Shown here: piece by piece, positions 20,535-30,100 of the stretch | Layout of the letters: every line of letters starts with the position of its first letter | Numbering within the stretch: position 1 is the stretch's first letter | Assembly: GCF_029335315.1 (NCBI RefSeq) | Contig: NZ_JARJLT010000298.1 | Span: forward strand, 1 to 64,000 | From: Pseudomonas citronellolis | GTDB lineage: Bacteria; Pseudomonadota; Gammaproteobacteria; Pseudomonadales; Pseudomonadaceae | DNA: 64,000 nt | Reading direction: 5' to 3' | Program-made: the position numbers and the translations under genes | The notes under the pieces: model-generated | Told to the model about the DNA's origin: nothing | Database searches by the model: none | Seen by the model: only the letters and a program-made list of their open reading frames with translations

Positions 20535-21065
20535 TCAGAGCTCCGCCCGCAGCGTGTAGCTGCATTGCTGGTTGGCGCACAGTGCCGCGTCGGCGCGCGG
20601 GTCGGACCAGAACAGCTCGATCATTACCGCGCTGCCCGCCCCCTGCGAACAGGTGCCCGGCGCGGCGCTGCGGCAGATCCGGTAGTCCTGCAGCAGCTTG
20701 TCGTCGACGGGCAGCGATGTGCGCACCTGCTGTGCCCAGCAGCCGAGATCGCCCCCGGCCACTCCGCTGCCGCCAGCGCCACGCTGGCGATTGCCGCAGC
20801 TCGTTGGTGCGGAGGGGAAGCCTTGGCCTTTCGCCTTGTAGTACGCGGACTCGTCGGCAGGCAGTGCGCCGCTGGCGTCGAGTAGCGCGCCGCGATTGCT
20901 GCGCATCAGCTCCAGCAGGTCGTCGGCGAGCATCACCGCGTTGCCCCGCAGGTTGGCGTCCAGGGTATGCCGCAGCGCCTGGGCCTGCAGGGCGAACATG
21001 CCGAGGGTTCCGGTGGCGATCACCAGCAGGGCCACCAGCACCTCGATCATGCTGAAGCCGCGCAT
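20535..21065 (-). CDS. pilV: Minor type IV pilin PilV
   Basis: A 176-residue PilV. Leader MRG is followed by FSMIEVLVALLVIATGTLGMFALQAQALR, with Glu+5 and the family phrase following the helix. Cysteines at TSCGNRQ, DLGCWAQQ, YRICRSAAPGTCSQG and ALCANQQCSY suggest several disulfides. The ATG at 21065 is preferred because it gives the very short leader typical of PilV; alternatives upstream would add a long hydrophilic segment and overlap fimU. Confidence 0.9.
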   Translation of the reverse strand: MRGFSMIEVLVALLVIATGTLGMFALQAQALRHTLDANLRGNAVMLADDLLELMRSNRGALLDASGALPADESAYYKAKGQGFPSAPTSCGNRQRGAGGSGVAGGDLGCWAQQVRTSLPVDDKLLQDYRICRSAAPGTCSQGAGSAVMIELFWSDPRADAALCANQQCSYTLRAEL

Positions 21066-21079
21066 CACGTTTACCCCGT

Positions 21080-21550
21080 TCAATTCGCGCAACTCCCGGC
21101 GGCCGGCGCCAGCACGCGCCCGCTGGGTTGCACCTGGATTTGCTGGCAGCCGCCTTGCGCGCCCACCGGGCAAACGCTGATGCAGGTGGCCGTGGATTCG
21201 ACCTGGCGGCCGTCGCCGTGGAAGCCCAGCGAGGCGCGGTTCGCACTGATGGCGAGATTGCCCAGCGGTTCGCGCTGGCGCAGCACTCGCTCACCCTGGC
21301 TGACGCGCAACACACCCGCCCAGAGCCCGCTGCCTTCGGCCTTGAGCAACACCTTGGCGCCGCGCGTGGCGGCCTCGCCACGGGTGTAGAGCAGCAGCCC
21401 GCGCAGCTCGTCGGCGGCGGCTTGCACCTGCTGGTCGCGCATCAACTGGGTGAAGCCGGGTACGGCGATGCTGGCGGCGATGGCGAGGATCGCCAGGATC
21501 ACCAGCAGCTCGATCAGGCTGAAGGCGGCCAGGTGGGAGTGGCGTGGCAT
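21080..21550 (-). CDS. fimU: Minor type IV pilin FimU/FimT family
   Basis: A 156-residue FimT/FimU-type minor pilin (GspH-like domain). The N-terminus reads MPRHSHLAA then FSLIELLVILAILAIAASIAVPGF, so the residue before the cleavage site is Ala where Gly is nearly universal; Phe+1 and Glu+5 are intact. The GspH pattern RGLLLYTRGEAATRGAKVLL follows. First gene of the operon, 14 bases before pilV. Confidence 0.88.
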   Translation of the reverse strand: MPRHSHLAAFSLIELLVILAILAIAASIAVPGFTQLMRDQQVQAAADELRGLLLYTRGEAATRGAKVLLKAEGSGLWAGVLRVSQGERVLRQREPLGNLAISANRASLGFHGDGRQVESTATCISVCPVGAQGGCQQIQVQPSGRVLAPAAGSCAN

Positions 21551-21830
21551 GGAGCCCCCGAAGTCGGACAGCAGGGACCGGCGCGGGAGGCGCCGGTCGG
21601 TGTCCTTTCAGGATGCCCACCAGCTTGAGGAGAATATGCAGGAGGGATCGCCAGACGCAGGGGTATCGCTCAACAGAAATCAGGGGATATTTCCCGTCAC
21701 GCGAGGAAATGTCCTTCCCCATGACCAGCCATCCCGCATGGACAACCGCTCATCCCGAGTAACGTAGGAATGCTGCGCAGGAAACGAAAAGGGGCGCCTC
21801 CTGGCGCCCCTTCCGCGAACCCGCGCGGGA
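21551..21830. other. fimU leader and mscS downstream gap
   Basis: 280 bases, less GC-rich than the surroundings between about 21620 and 21770. Contains a 23-bp hairpin GACCGGCGC-GGGAG-GCGCCGGTC at 21576-21598, 26 bases before the fimU start on the minus strand, and the mscS terminator at 21787-21812. No small gene is supported. Confidence 0.55.
21787..21812 (-). terminator. Intrinsic terminator of mscS
   Basis: Minus strand GGGGCGCC-AGGA-GGCGCCCC followed by TTTTC, 19 bases past the mscS stop. Confidence 0.88.
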
Positions 21831-22682
21831 TCAGCCGCCGGCCTGCTGCACGATCACCGTCTGCGCCGGCATCGGCGCCGGGAAGCCGCCGCTGCCCAGG
21901 GCCTCCTTGATGGTGCGGTTGGTGTCGAAGTAGACCTGCCAGTAGTTGTCGTTGTGGCAGTACGGACGCACCGCCAGCACCGGGCCGACCAGGTTGAACT
22001 CGAGGATTTCCACGTCCACCGGCGGCTCGCTGAGCACGTTGGGGATCTGCGCGATGCGTTCCTTGAGCGCGGCGGCGGCCGCCACGTAGTCGGCGGCGCC
22101 GGACAGCTGGGCCTTGAGCTCGACGCGGCGGAACTCGTTGTGGCTGTAGTTCTGGATGGTGTCGCTGAAGATCTTGTTGTTGCCCACCAGGGTCAGCACG
22201 TTGTCCGGGGTGTTGATCGCGGTGACGAACAGGCCGATCTCCTTGACCGTGCCGGTGACCCCGGCGGCGGTGATGAAGTCGCCGACCTTGAACGGCCGCA
22301 GGACGATGATGAAGCCGCCGGCGGCGAGGTTGGCCAGCAGCCCCGACCAGGCCATGCCGATGGCCACGCCGGCCGCGGCGATCAGCGCCGCCAGGCTGGT
22401 GGTCTGCACGCCGAAGTAGCCGAGGATGCCGATCACCAGGACGATGTTGAGGGTCACGGTGATGAACGAGCCGACGTAGCGCAACAGCGTCGGGTCGACG
22501 CTCTGTCGGCCGAGGGCGCGCTGGACCATGCCCACCGCCAGGCTGATCAGCCAGCGGCCGATCACCCAGAAGGCGATGGCGGCGAGAATCTTGATGCCGA
22601 AGGCCAGGGCGTACTGCTGCACCAGCGACCAGATTTCGTTGAACTTCTCCGTACCCACGTTGACGATGTTCGTGTCGCCCAT
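21831..22682 (-). CDS. mscS: Small-conductance mechanosensitive channel (MscS family)
   Basis: A 283-residue MscS of E. coli-like size with three membrane segments (residues about 25-45, 65-90, 95-125). The pore-lining TM3 is AAAGVAIGMAWSGLLANLAAGG with its Gly/Ala packing pattern, followed by LRPFKVGDFITAAGVTGTVKEIG of the beta domain. It opens under membrane tension to release solutes at osmotic downshock. Monocistronic, with its own terminator. Confidence 0.94.
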   Translation of the reverse strand: MGDTNIVNVGTEKFNEIWSLVQQYALAFGIKILAAIAFWVIGRWLISLAVGMVQRALGRQSVDPTLLRYVGSFITVTLNIVLVIGILGYFGVQTTSLAALIAAAGVAIGMAWSGLLANLAAGGFIIVLRPFKVGDFITAAGVTGTVKEIGLFVTAINTPDNVLTLVGNNKIFSDTIQNYSHNEFRRVELKAQLSGAADYVAAAAALKERIAQIPNVLSEPPVDVEILEFNLVGPVLAVRPYCHNDNYWQVYFDTNRTIKEALGSGGFPAPMPAQTVIVQQAGG

Positions 22683-22795
22683 TGCCTAGCCCATCCGTTG
22701 ATCGGGAATTGACCAGAGAAAAGCTAGCACGCCGTTGGCGGCTTGCCCGGCGGGCGTTGCGGCAGAGTGGCGGCCCGCGACTGCCGGCAGGATCG

Positions 22796-22845
22796 CGTAG
22801 GAGTGGGCCATGCCCACGATTCGCGCCATGGGGCGCTCCTACGAT
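22796..22845. repeat. Inverted repeat GCGTAGGAGTGGGCC..GGGGCGCTCCTACG
   Basis: Arms GTAGGAGTGGGCCATGCCCACG and a partial inverse ending GGCGCTCCTACG, a further member of the interspersed repeat set, in the gap between the transglutaminase gene and mscS (22683-22992). Confidence 0.55.
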
Positions 22846-22863
22846 CGAGCCTGCGCTGCAGCC

Positions 22864-22960
22864 CGTAGGGCGCATAACGCCTACAGCGTTATCCGCCGTT
22901 TGCCTGGGGCTTCGGTGCATGGGCCTGCGGCGGATAACCGCGAACGGTTATCCGCCCTAC
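22864..22960. repeat. GGATAACCG-family inverted repeats, facing pair
   Basis: Two hairpin units, GTAGGGCGCATAACGCCTAC with its partner ATCCGCC, and GGCGGATAACCGCGAACGG with TTATCCGCCCTAC, in the gap after the transglutaminase gene. Same family as at 12977 and 30061. Confidence 0.75.
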
Positions 22961-22992
22961 CCTCCGGCAAACGCAGGGCCTTGGCCGCTCCG

Positions 22993-23928
22993 TTACACGG
23001 CCAGCTCCCAGTGCGGCATCACCGTCACCCGCACCTCGGGGTCGTGGCTGCCGCCGCCGAGGATCACCCCGCGCAGCGGCGAGACGTCGGCGAAGTCGCG
23101 GCCCCAGGCCAGGGTGATGTGTTCCAGCGCCGGGAGCATGTTGTTGGTCGGGTCGAAGTCCACCCAGCCGTTGTCCGGGCAGTACAGCGCGACCCAGGCG
23201 TGCGAGGCGTCGGCGCCGATCAGGCGCGGCTGGCCGGGTGGCGGCCGGGTCAGCAGGTAGCCGCTGACATAGCGCGCCGCCAGGCCGCGCGAGCGCAGGC
23301 AGGCGAGCATCAGGTGGGCGAAGTCCTGGCAGACCCCGCGACGGCGCTCCAGCACCTCGATCAGCGGCGTCGCCACCTGGGTGGCTTCGGCGTCGAAGGC
23401 GAACTCGCTGAAGATCTTCCGCATCAGTGCCGTGGCGCCTTCCAGCAGCGGCCGGCCGGGCGGGAAACAGTCGTCGCCGAACTCGCTGAACTGGCGCTTG
23501 ATGCGCACGTAGGGCGACTCCATGCGGAACCGGCAGGCGTCCAGCGCCTCCGCGCCCAGCGCGCGGCCGCTGTAGGCCAGGCTCGCTACCACCCGCTCCC
23601 AGGCCGGCGAGGCGCTCAGCATCAGCGGCGGACGCGGCAGCACCTCGAGCTGCAGGCGCGCGTTCACCTGCAAGGCATCGTGGGGGCGCTCGAAGGCCAG
23701 GCGGGTCAGCGGGTTGCCGAACACGTCGAAGCCATCGCTGCGCTGCGTGGGCAGCGGCTCGATCTGCAGTTCGCGGCCCAGGCAGCGCTGCCAGGGGCAT
23801 TCGCGCGGCCACAGGTGCAGCAGCTGCTGCGACAGCGAGACCGGCGCGGCATAGTGGTAGAGGGTGTCGTGGAACACCTGGTAGCGCGCCACGTGCGCGG
23901 GGGCGGAGGACAGCAGGGCTTCGGCCAT
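22993..23928 (-). CDS. Transglutaminase-like cysteine peptidase family protein
   Basis: A 311-residue bacterial transglutaminase-like protein (COG1305 type). An N-terminal domain (residues about 15-105, YQVFHDTLYHYAAPV) precedes the catalytic core with Cys200 in RRGVCQDFAH, His243 in DASHAWV and Asp259 in VDFDPTNN. The start overlaps the preceding ATP-grasp/Alpha-E stop by one base, so the two are translationally coupled. Genes of this set were predicted to build and trim a peptide-like product; no substrate is known. Start MAEALLSS was chosen because earlier starts lie inside the upstream gene. Confidence 0.9.
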   Translation of the reverse strand: MAEALLSSAPAHVARYQVFHDTLYHYAAPVSLSQQLLHLWPRECPWQRCLGRELQIEPLPTQRSDGFDVFGNPLTRLAFERPHDALQVNARLQLEVLPRPPLMLSASPAWERVVASLAYSGRALGAEALDACRFRMESPYVRIKRQFSEFGDDCFPPGRPLLEGATALMRKIFSEFAFDAEATQVATPLIEVLERRRGVCQDFAHLMLACLRSRGLAARYVSGYLLTRPPPGQPRLIGADASHAWVALYCPDNGWVDFDPTNNMLPALEHITLAWGRDFADVSPLRGVILGGGSHDPEVRVTVMPHWELAV

Positions 23929-26444
23929 CAGGTGGACACCGTGCGCTGGCTGATGTCGTCGACGTGGGCGAAGTAGCGCAGGCCCAGGCGGTCGGATGCC
24001 TGGCCGACGCCATGCGCCAGCTCGCGCAGCAGGCGGGCCAGGCCGGCGAGCACTTCGTCCTGCCCGGCGCTGCCGAACAGCGGGTTCTCCAGGGTGGCGA
24101 AGTCGAAGGCCAGCAGGCGCGCGGTGAGCAGGGTCAGTTGCTGTTCGCGGGGCATGCCGAATTCCTGGTGCAGGCGTTCCAGCGAGCGTTCCAGGGCCTG
24201 CAGCTGGAAGTACAGGGCATGGGGGTTCTGCTCGTGCAGCAGGAGCAGGTCGAGCACCGGAATCAGCTGCGGCCCGGCGAGGTAGCGCGAGCGGTAGGTG
24301 ATGGTGCTGTTGCCCAGCTCCAGCAGCCATTCGAGGGCGCCCGCCTCCCAGGCCGCGCCGCCTTCGAGGAAACCGGCGATGGCGTCGGCGAAGAACTGGA
24401 TGCGTTCGATGCGCCGGCCGATCATCAGGAAGCGCCAGCCGTCGTCGCGGGTCATGTCGTCGAGGGCGAAGCCGGACAGCGCCGCCAGCGACATCAGCAG
24501 GCGGTTGAGGAAGTCCAGGGCGTCGCCCAGCTCGGTGTCGCGCGCGTCCAGCGCCTGCAGGTCGCGTTGCAGCTCCATCAGCGCCAGCCAGTTCTCCCGC
24601 GACAGCCGCCCGCGCACCTGGGCCGCGGCCCAGTGCAGGCGGCGCAGGTTGGCGCTGAGGCTGTTGCCCCAGTTGTCGTCGAGCAGCGCCGCCAGCAGGC
24701 GCTGCTCCAGCGGCGCCTCGCCCTGCGGGATCAGGCCCATGGCCGCGGCCAGGTCGTGGGCGCTGCGTAGCGCCTGTTCGTCGCCGTCGGCGTCCACGTA
24801 GCGCGACAGCACCACGCGCAGCAGTCGCGCGTTGTCGTCGCAGCGCTCGGCGTAGCGGCCGAACCAGTAGAGGTTTTCCACCACCCGCGAGGGCAGGTAC
24901 GGGTCCTGCCGGATCAGGTCGCGCGCGCCGATGCTGCGCGGCCGCAGCGGCTCGCCGTGGACCGGGCGATCAGCCAGCACCCAGGTGTCCTTGCTGGCGC
25001 CGCCGCGCTGCATCGACACTACTTCGGCGTCCGCCGCCGAGGCCACGCGGGTCAGGCCGCCGGGCATCACCCAGTAGCTGCCGTCGCTGCCGGCCACGGC
25101 GAACACGCGCATGCCGATGGCGCGGGATTGCAGCTCGCCGCGCGCGCCACGCTCCTGCCAGACCGGCGCCTGGGACAGCTGCGCCTGGCGCTGCGCCACG
25201 TAGGCGTGGGGCTGCCGGGCCAGGCGCTGGCGCAGTTCGGCGCGGGCCGCCGGGCCCAGGGTGTGGCCGAACAGGGGTTCGAAACTCTGCGAGGGGAAGG
25301 CCGGCTTGATCACCAGGTGATCCAGCTCATCCAGCGCCGCCTCCGCGGCACCCGCTTCGCCGCACCAGCGGGTCTGCACCGCCGGCAGCAGCAGTTCCTC
25401 GCCGAACAGCCGGCGGCTGGCCGCCGGCAGGAAGCCGAGCAGCCCCGGCGACTCCAGCACGCCGCTGCCCAGCGCGTTGGCCACCAGCACCCGCCCGCGC
25501 CGCACGGCGTCGAGCAGGCCGGGCACGCCGAGGGCGGAGTCGGTGCGCAGCTCCAGCGGGTCGCAGAAATCGTCGTCCAGGCGTCGCAGCACCGCGTGCA
25601 CGCGCTTCAGGCCGCCGAGGGTCTTCAGGTACAGGGTGGCGTCGCGCACCGTCAGGTCGTGGCCTTCCACCAGCGGGAAGCCGAGCTGGCGCGCCAGGTA
25701 CAGGTGCTCGAAGTAGGTTTCGTTGAAGCGCCCCGGCGTCAGCAGCACCACCAGCGGCGTCTCGCCGTCGGCCGGGGCGCAATGCGCGAGGGTTTCCTGC
25801 AGGGTGCGGAAGTAGCCGGCCAGGTACTGCACGCGCAGTTCGCGGTACAGCTCGGGCAGGGCGCGGGAGATGATCTGCCGGTTCTCCAGGGCGTAGCCGG
25901 CGCCGGACGGGGCCTGGGTGCGGTCGGCGAGCACGTGCCAGCGGCCGTCGGCGTCGCGCGCCAGGTCGACGGCATAGCTGTGCAGATAGATGCCGCCGGG
26001 CACCGCCAGGCCGCTGCACGGCCAGAGAAAGTTGGGGTGGCCATAGACCAGCTCGCTGGGCAGCACGCCTTCGGCGAGCAGGCGCTGTTCGCCGTAGAGG
26101 TCGGCCAGCACCGCGTTGAGCACCCGCCCGCGCTGCGCCACGCCGGCGGCGATACCGGCCCATTCCTCGGCGGACAGCAGGTTGGGCAGCAGGTCCAGCT
26201 CCCAGGGGCGGTCGGCGCCCTTGGGGTCGGCGTAGACGTTGTAGGTCACACCGTTTTCCTGGATCTGCCGCGCCAGCAGGGCCTGGCGCTGCTCCAGCTG
26301 GGCCGGGCTGGCGCGCTCCAGGCGCTGCACCATGCGCTGCCAGTGCGGGCGCACGCCGCCCTCGGCGTCCAGCAATTCGTGGTACGCCGTGGCGGACAGC
26401 GGGTAATGGGCGAGCAACTCGGACATCAGGGACTCGGCGTGCAA
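23928..26444 (-). CDS. Circularly permuted ATP-grasp / Alpha-E fusion protein
   Basis: An 838-residue fusion. Residues about 1-480 are a circularly permuted ATP-grasp (COG2308 type: NGVTYNVYADPKGADRPWELDLLP, LLTPGRFNETYFEHLYLARQLG, ELDHLVIKPAFPSQSFEPL). Residues about 510-825 are an Alpha-E helical domain (DUF403: SRVVENLYWFGRYAERCDDNARLLRVVL). ATP-grasp enzymes ligate a carboxylate to an amine; comparative genomics predicts amide or peptide-bond formation for this class. In many genomes the two domains are separate neighbouring genes; here they are one protein. Middle gene of the three-gene cluster. Confidence 0.9.
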   Translation of the reverse strand: MHAESLMSELLAHYPLSATAYHELLDAEGGVRPHWQRMVQRLERASPAQLEQRQALLARQIQENGVTYNVYADPKGADRPWELDLLPNLLSAEEWAGIAAGVAQRGRVLNAVLADLYGEQRLLAEGVLPSELVYGHPNFLWPCSGLAVPGGIYLHSYAVDLARDADGRWHVLADRTQAPSGAGYALENRQIISRALPELYRELRVQYLAGYFRTLQETLAHCAPADGETPLVVLLTPGRFNETYFEHLYLARQLGFPLVEGHDLTVRDATLYLKTLGGLKRVHAVLRRLDDDFCDPLELRTDSALGVPGLLDAVRRGRVLVANALGSGVLESPGLLGFLPAASRRLFGEELLLPAVQTRWCGEAGAAEAALDELDHLVIKPAFPSQSFEPLFGHTLGPAARAELRQRLARQPHAYVAQRQAQLSQAPVWQERGARGELQSRAIGMRVFAVAGSDGSYWVMPGGLTRVASAADAEVVSMQRGGASKDTWVLADRPVHGEPLRPRSIGARDLIRQDPYLPSRVVENLYWFGRYAERCDDNARLLRVVLSRYVDADGDEQALRSAHDLAAAMGLIPQGEAPLEQRLLAALLDDNWGNSLSANLRRLHWAAAQVRGRLSRENWLALMELQRDLQALDARDTELGDALDFLNRLLMSLAALSGFALDDMTRDDGWRFLMIGRRIERIQFFADAIAGFLEGGAAWEAGALEWLLELGNSTITYRSRYLAGPQLIPVLDLLLLHEQNPHALYFQLQALERSLERLHQEFGMPREQQLTLLTARLLAFDFATLENPLFGSAGQDEVLAGLARLLRELAHGVGQASDRLGLRYFAHVDDISQRTVST

Positions 26445-26476
26445 GGCTGCCTGTTCACTTTAGCGGGCGGCGGCGC

Positions 26477-29400
26477 TCATGTCCGCCGCAGGTCGAGGGT
26501 CATCGGCATCTCGGGGTCGACGCGCGGCGCCTCCACGCTGAGCTTGCCGGGCGTGTGGCCGTGGCGGAAGAAGCGCGCCAGGCGCCGGCTCTCGGCCTCG
26601 TAGGCGTTCACCGGGAAGCTCTCGTAGCTGCGCCCGCCGGGGTGGCTGACGTGGTACTGGCAGCCGCCGAGGGAGCGCTGCATCCAGGTGTCGACGATGT
26701 CGAAGACCAGCGGCGCCTGTACCCCGATGGTTGGCTGCAGGCAGGACGCCGGCTGCCAGGCGCGGTAGCGCACGGCGGCGACGTATTCGCCGACCTGGCC
26801 GGTGGGCCGCAGCGGCACCGGGCGGCCATTGCAGGTGACCACGTAGCGGTCCGGGGCCATGCCGGCGACCTTCAGCTGCACGCGCTCCAGGGACGAGTCC
26901 ACGTAGCGCACGGTGCCGCCGCTGGCGCCCTCCTCGCCCAGCACGTGCCAGGGTTCCAGGGCCTGGCGCAGCTCCAGGTCGATACCCTTCACCGCGTAGT
27001 CGCCGTATTTCGGGAAGCGGAATTCGAAGTGCGGGGCGAACCAGTCGCTGCGCAGCGGGTAGCCACAGGCGTTGAGGTCGTGGACCACGTCGGCGAAGTC
27101 CTGCTCGACGAAGTGCGGCAGCAGGAAGCGGTCGTGCAGCTCGGTGCCCCAGCGCACCAGCTTCGGCGGCGCGTAGGGCTCGCGCCAGAAGCGCGCCACC
27201 AGGCTGCGCAACAGCAGCTGCTGGGCCAGGCTCATGCGCGCGTGGGGCGGCATCTCGAAGGCGCGCAGTTCGAGCAGGCCGAGGCGCCCGCTGGCGCTGT
27301 CCGGCGAGTACAGCTTGTCGATGCAGAATTCGGCGCGGTGGGTGTTGCCGGTGACGTCCACCAGCAGGTTGCGCAGCAGCCGGTCGACCAGCCAGGGCGG
27401 GCACTGCGCGCCCGGCTCGGGCATCTGCGCGAAGGCCACTTCCAGTTCGTAGAGGGCATCGTTGCGCGCCTCGTCCACCCGCGGCGCCTGCGAGGTCGGG
27501 CCGATGAACAGGCCGGAGAACAGGTAGGACAGCGACGGGTGGTTGTGCCAGTAGCTGACCAGGCTGCGCAGCAGGTCCGGGCGCCGCAGGAACGGCGAGT
27601 CGCCGGGCGTGGCGCCGCCGAGGACGAAGTGGTTGCCGCCGCCGGTGCCGACGTGGCGGCCGTCGACCATGAACTTCTCGCTGGACAGGCGCGTCTGCCG
27701 CGCCGCCTCGTAGAGGAACTCGGTGCGCTCGACCAGTTCGTCCCAGCTCGCCGAGGGGTGGATGTTCACTTCGATCACGCCGGGGTCGGGGGTCACGCGG
27801 AAGCTGGCAAGGCGCGGGTCGGCCGGCGGCTCGTAGCCCTCCAGCAGCACCGGGCAGCCCAGCTCGCCGGCGGTGGCCTCGACGGCGGCGACCAGCTCCA
27901 GGTAGGCCTCCAGCTCCGCCAGCGGCGGCATGAACAGGTACAGCCGGCCTTCGCGCGGCTCGGCGCACAGCGCGGTGCGGGTGATCCAGCCGGCGGACTG
28001 GTGCATCTGCGGCTGGCGCGTGGCGTCCGGGCCGCCGGGCATGCGCTCGCGGGCCTGCTGCATCTGCGCGGCGCGACGCAGCGGCGGGCGCGGCTGGCTC
28101 GGGTCGGCCGGGTTGACGTAGGGGTAGTCGGCCTCGCTGACCCAGGGTTGCGATTCCAGCGGCAGGCGGTAGCCCAGCGGCGAGTCGCCGGGTACCAGCC
28201 GGCAATGCTCGTCGCGCAGGTACCAGCGGCCGCTCTCCCAGGCGTCGCCGGCGGCGCTGCGGGCCAATGGCAACACGTGGCCGACCGCTTCGCCCAGGCC
28301 GCGCTCGAAGACCTTGCGCAGGCGCTCGCGCTCCAGCGGGTCGGCCAGGCGCGCGTCCTCGGGCGTGACGTTGGCCGGCAGCCGGCGTTCGCGCCAGAGG
28401 TAGTAGAACCAGTCCTCGTAGGCGGCGAACAGGGTGTCGCCGGTCAGCCCCAGGCGCCCGGCCAGGCGACGCAGGAAGCGCGCGGCCAGCGCCGCGTCGG
28501 CGCCATAGCTGCGACTTTCCTCGGCGTAGAGCATCGGGTTGCTCCACAGCGGCTCGCCGTCGCGCCGCCAGTAGCAGTTCAGCGACCAGCGCGGCAGCTG
28601 CTCGCCGGGGTACCACTTGCCCTGGCCGAAGTGCACCAGGCCCTTGGGCGCGTAGTGGCGGCGCAGGCGGTGGAACAGCTCGGCGGCCAGGCGGCGCTTG
28701 TTCGGGCCCAGCGCCGCGGTGTTCCACTCGGGGTCGTCGGGGTAGTCGATGGCGACGAAGGTCGGCTCGCCGCCCATGGTCAGGCGCACGTCCTGGGCGA
28801 GCAGGTCGGCGTCGACGCGCGCGCCCAGCTCGCGGATCGCCTGCCACTGTTCCTCGCTGTAGGGCTTGGTCACCCGCGGCGCTTCCCACACGCGCTCGAC
28901 GCGCATCTCGTGGCTGAAGCTCACCTCGCACGCTTCCAGCGCGCCGGTGATGGGCGCCGCCGAGGATGGCTCGGGGCTGCAGGCCAGGGGGATGTGGCCT
29001 TCGCCGGCGAACAGCCCGGAGGTGGGGTCCAGGCCGATCCAGCCGGCGCCGGGCAGGTAGACCTCGCACCAGGCGTGCAGGTCGGTGAAGTCGACTTCGG
29101 TGCCGCTGGGGCCGTCGAGGGACTTCTGGTCGGCGCTGAGCTGGATCAGGTAGCCGGAGACGAAGCGCGCCGCCAGGCCCAGGTGGCGCAGCACCTGCAC
29201 CAGCAGCCAGGCCGAGTCGCGGCAGGAGCCGGAGGCCAGCTGCAGGGTCTGTTCGGGCGTCTGCACGCCGGGCTCCATGCGGATCAGGTAGCGCACGTCG
29301 CGCGCCAGGCGCTGGTTCACTTCGACCAGGAAATCCACGCTGGCGCGCGGCTCCAGCGGCACCTCGGCGACATACTCGGCGAACAGCGGGCTGGCCGGCT

Positions 29401-29761
29401 GACGCGCCAGGTACGGCGCCAGCTCGCGCTGCTCATCCACGCCGTAACTGAAGGGGAACTGCTCGGCGTAGGGCTCGAGGAAGAAGTCGAAGGGGTTGAA
29501 CACCGCCATCTCGGCGACCAGGTCGACCTCCACCCGCAGTTCCTCGGTCTTCTCCGGGAACACCAGGCGCGCCAGGTAGTTGCCCTGCGGGTCCTGCTGC
29601 CAGTTGATGAAGTGTTTGCCCGGCGCGACCTTCAGCGAATAGCCGAGGATCCGCGTGCGGCTGTGCGGCGCCGGGCGCAGGCGCACCAGTTGCGGGCCGA
29701 GGTTCACCGCGCGGTCGTAGCGATAGTGGGTGACATGCTGCAAGGCGACATGAATCGACAC
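26477..29761 (-). CDS. Large transglutaminase-like / DUF2126 protein
   Basis: A 1094-residue protein. The N-terminal third is a transglutaminase-like domain with Cys180 (GSCRDSA), His229 (DLHAWCEVY) and Asp245 (GLDPTSG). The rest is DUF2126 (COG4196), with features such as [18 protein letters not shown] and [19 protein letters not shown] that recall a glutamine-synthetase or ATP-grasp-like ligand pocket. The GTG start at 29761 is preferred: it gives [16 protein letters not shown], the family N-terminus, with AGGAGG six bases before it. The open frame further upstream encodes a REP-type repeat. First gene of the cluster. Confidence 0.9.
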   Translation of the reverse strand: MSIHVALQHVTHYRYDRAVNLGPQLVRLRPAPHSRTRILGYSLKVAPGKHFINWQQDPQGNYLARLVFPEKTEELRVEVDLVAEMAVFNPFDFFLEPYAEQFPFSYGVDEQRELAPYLARQPASPLFAEYVAEVPLEPRASVDFLVEVNQRLARDVRYLIRMEPGVQTPEQTLQLASGSCRDSAWLLVQVLRHLGLAARFVSGYLIQLSADQKSLDGPSGTEVDFTDLHAWCEVYLPGAGWIGLDPTSGLFAGEGHIPLACSPEPSSAAPITGALEACEVSFSHEMRVERVWEAPRVTKPYSEEQWQAIRELGARVDADLLAQDVRLTMGGEPTFVAIDYPDDPEWNTAALGPNKRRLAAELFHRLRRHYAPKGLVHFGQGKWYPGEQLPRWSLNCYWRRDGEPLWSNPMLYAEESRSYGADAALAARFLRRLAGRLGLTGDTLFAAYEDWFYYLWRERRLPANVTPEDARLADPLERERLRKVFERGLGEAVGHVLPLARSAAGDAWESGRWYLRDEHCRLVPGDSPLGYRLPLESQPWVSEADYPYVNPADPSQPRPPLRRAAQMQQARERMPGGPDATRQPQMHQSAGWITRTALCAEPREGRLYLFMPPLAELEAYLELVAAVEATAGELGCPVLLEGYEPPADPRLASFRVTPDPGVIEVNIHPSASWDELVERTEFLYEAARQTRLSSEKFMVDGRHVGTGGGNHFVLGGATPGDSPFLRRPDLLRSLVSYWHNHPSLSYLFSGLFIGPTSQAPRVDEARNDALYELEVAFAQMPEPGAQCPPWLVDRLLRNLLVDVTGNTHRAEFCIDKLYSPDSASGRLGLLELRAFEMPPHARMSLAQQLLLRSLVARFWREPYAPPKLVRWGTELHDRFLLPHFVEQDFADVVHDLNACGYPLRSDWFAPHFEFRFPKYGDYAVKGIDLELRQALEPWHVLGEEGASGGTVRYVDSSLERVQLKVAGMAPDRYVVTCNGRPVPLRPTGQVGEYVAAVRYRAWQPASCLQPTIGVQAPLVFDIVDTWMQRSLGGCQYHVSHPGGRSYESFPVNAYEAESRRLARFFRHGHTPGKLSVEAPRVDPEMPMTLDLRRT

Positions 29762-29978
29762 GGCGGGCCTCCTGCGGGCCTGGGCGACACAGCTTCCGCG
29801 CAAGTCCCGTGCCAGCCCGCAGGGGCCGTGGGACGGGCTGCGCGAGGACGCCAGGCACCATAGCGGGGCCCGGCCTGCACGCCGGGCGCGGGTGCGCACG
29901 AATTTGGGGCGCGACGCGGGAGCCGGCCGGCATAGCCTAGACCGTGCTGCGTGACAGGCAGGAGAACGGAGGTCTTTC

Positions 29979-30002
29979 GTAGGAGCGAGCTTGCTCGCGA
30001 AG
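29979..30002 (+). repeat. REP-type single arm
   Basis: GTAGGAGCGAGCTTGCTCGC with GAA following; a solitary copy upstream of the DUF2126 gene. Confidence 0.8.
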
Positions 30003-30060
30003 GGAGACCGTTGGGCAGAAGTGGAGACCACGGCGTCAGCCGGAAGCGAAGTCGCTGCGC

Positions 30061-30094
30061 CGTAGGGCGGATAACCGTTCGCGGTTATCCGCCG
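30061..30094. repeat. GGATAACCG-family inverted repeat, single
   Basis: CGTAGGGCGGATAACCG with inverse CGGTTATCCGCC immediately after the diheme lipoprotein stop, in the position of a transcription terminator. Confidence 0.75.
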
Positions 30095-30100
30095 CAGGCC

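Larger units (their letters stand above)
29762..30100. other. Gap between DUF2126 gene and diheme lipoprotein gene
   Basis: 339 bases without a gene, holding one REP arm, one GGATAACCG hairpin and the DUF2126 gene upstream region (AGGAGG at its distal end). No clear promoter boxes were recognised. Confidence 0.6.

Noticed and set aside
26555-29863. A 1102-codon open frame on the plus strand opposite the DUF2126 gene, and similar long antisense frames opposite rnr, pilY1 and the ATP-grasp gene
   Set aside because: High GC makes antisense third frames stay open; the translations are His/Gln/Gly/Val-rich with no family features, while the minus-strand products are clear.
29762-30031. N-terminal extension of the DUF2126 gene
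   Set aside because: The extra residues are Arg/Pro-rich and encode a REP arm; the GTG with AGGAGG before it gives the family start.
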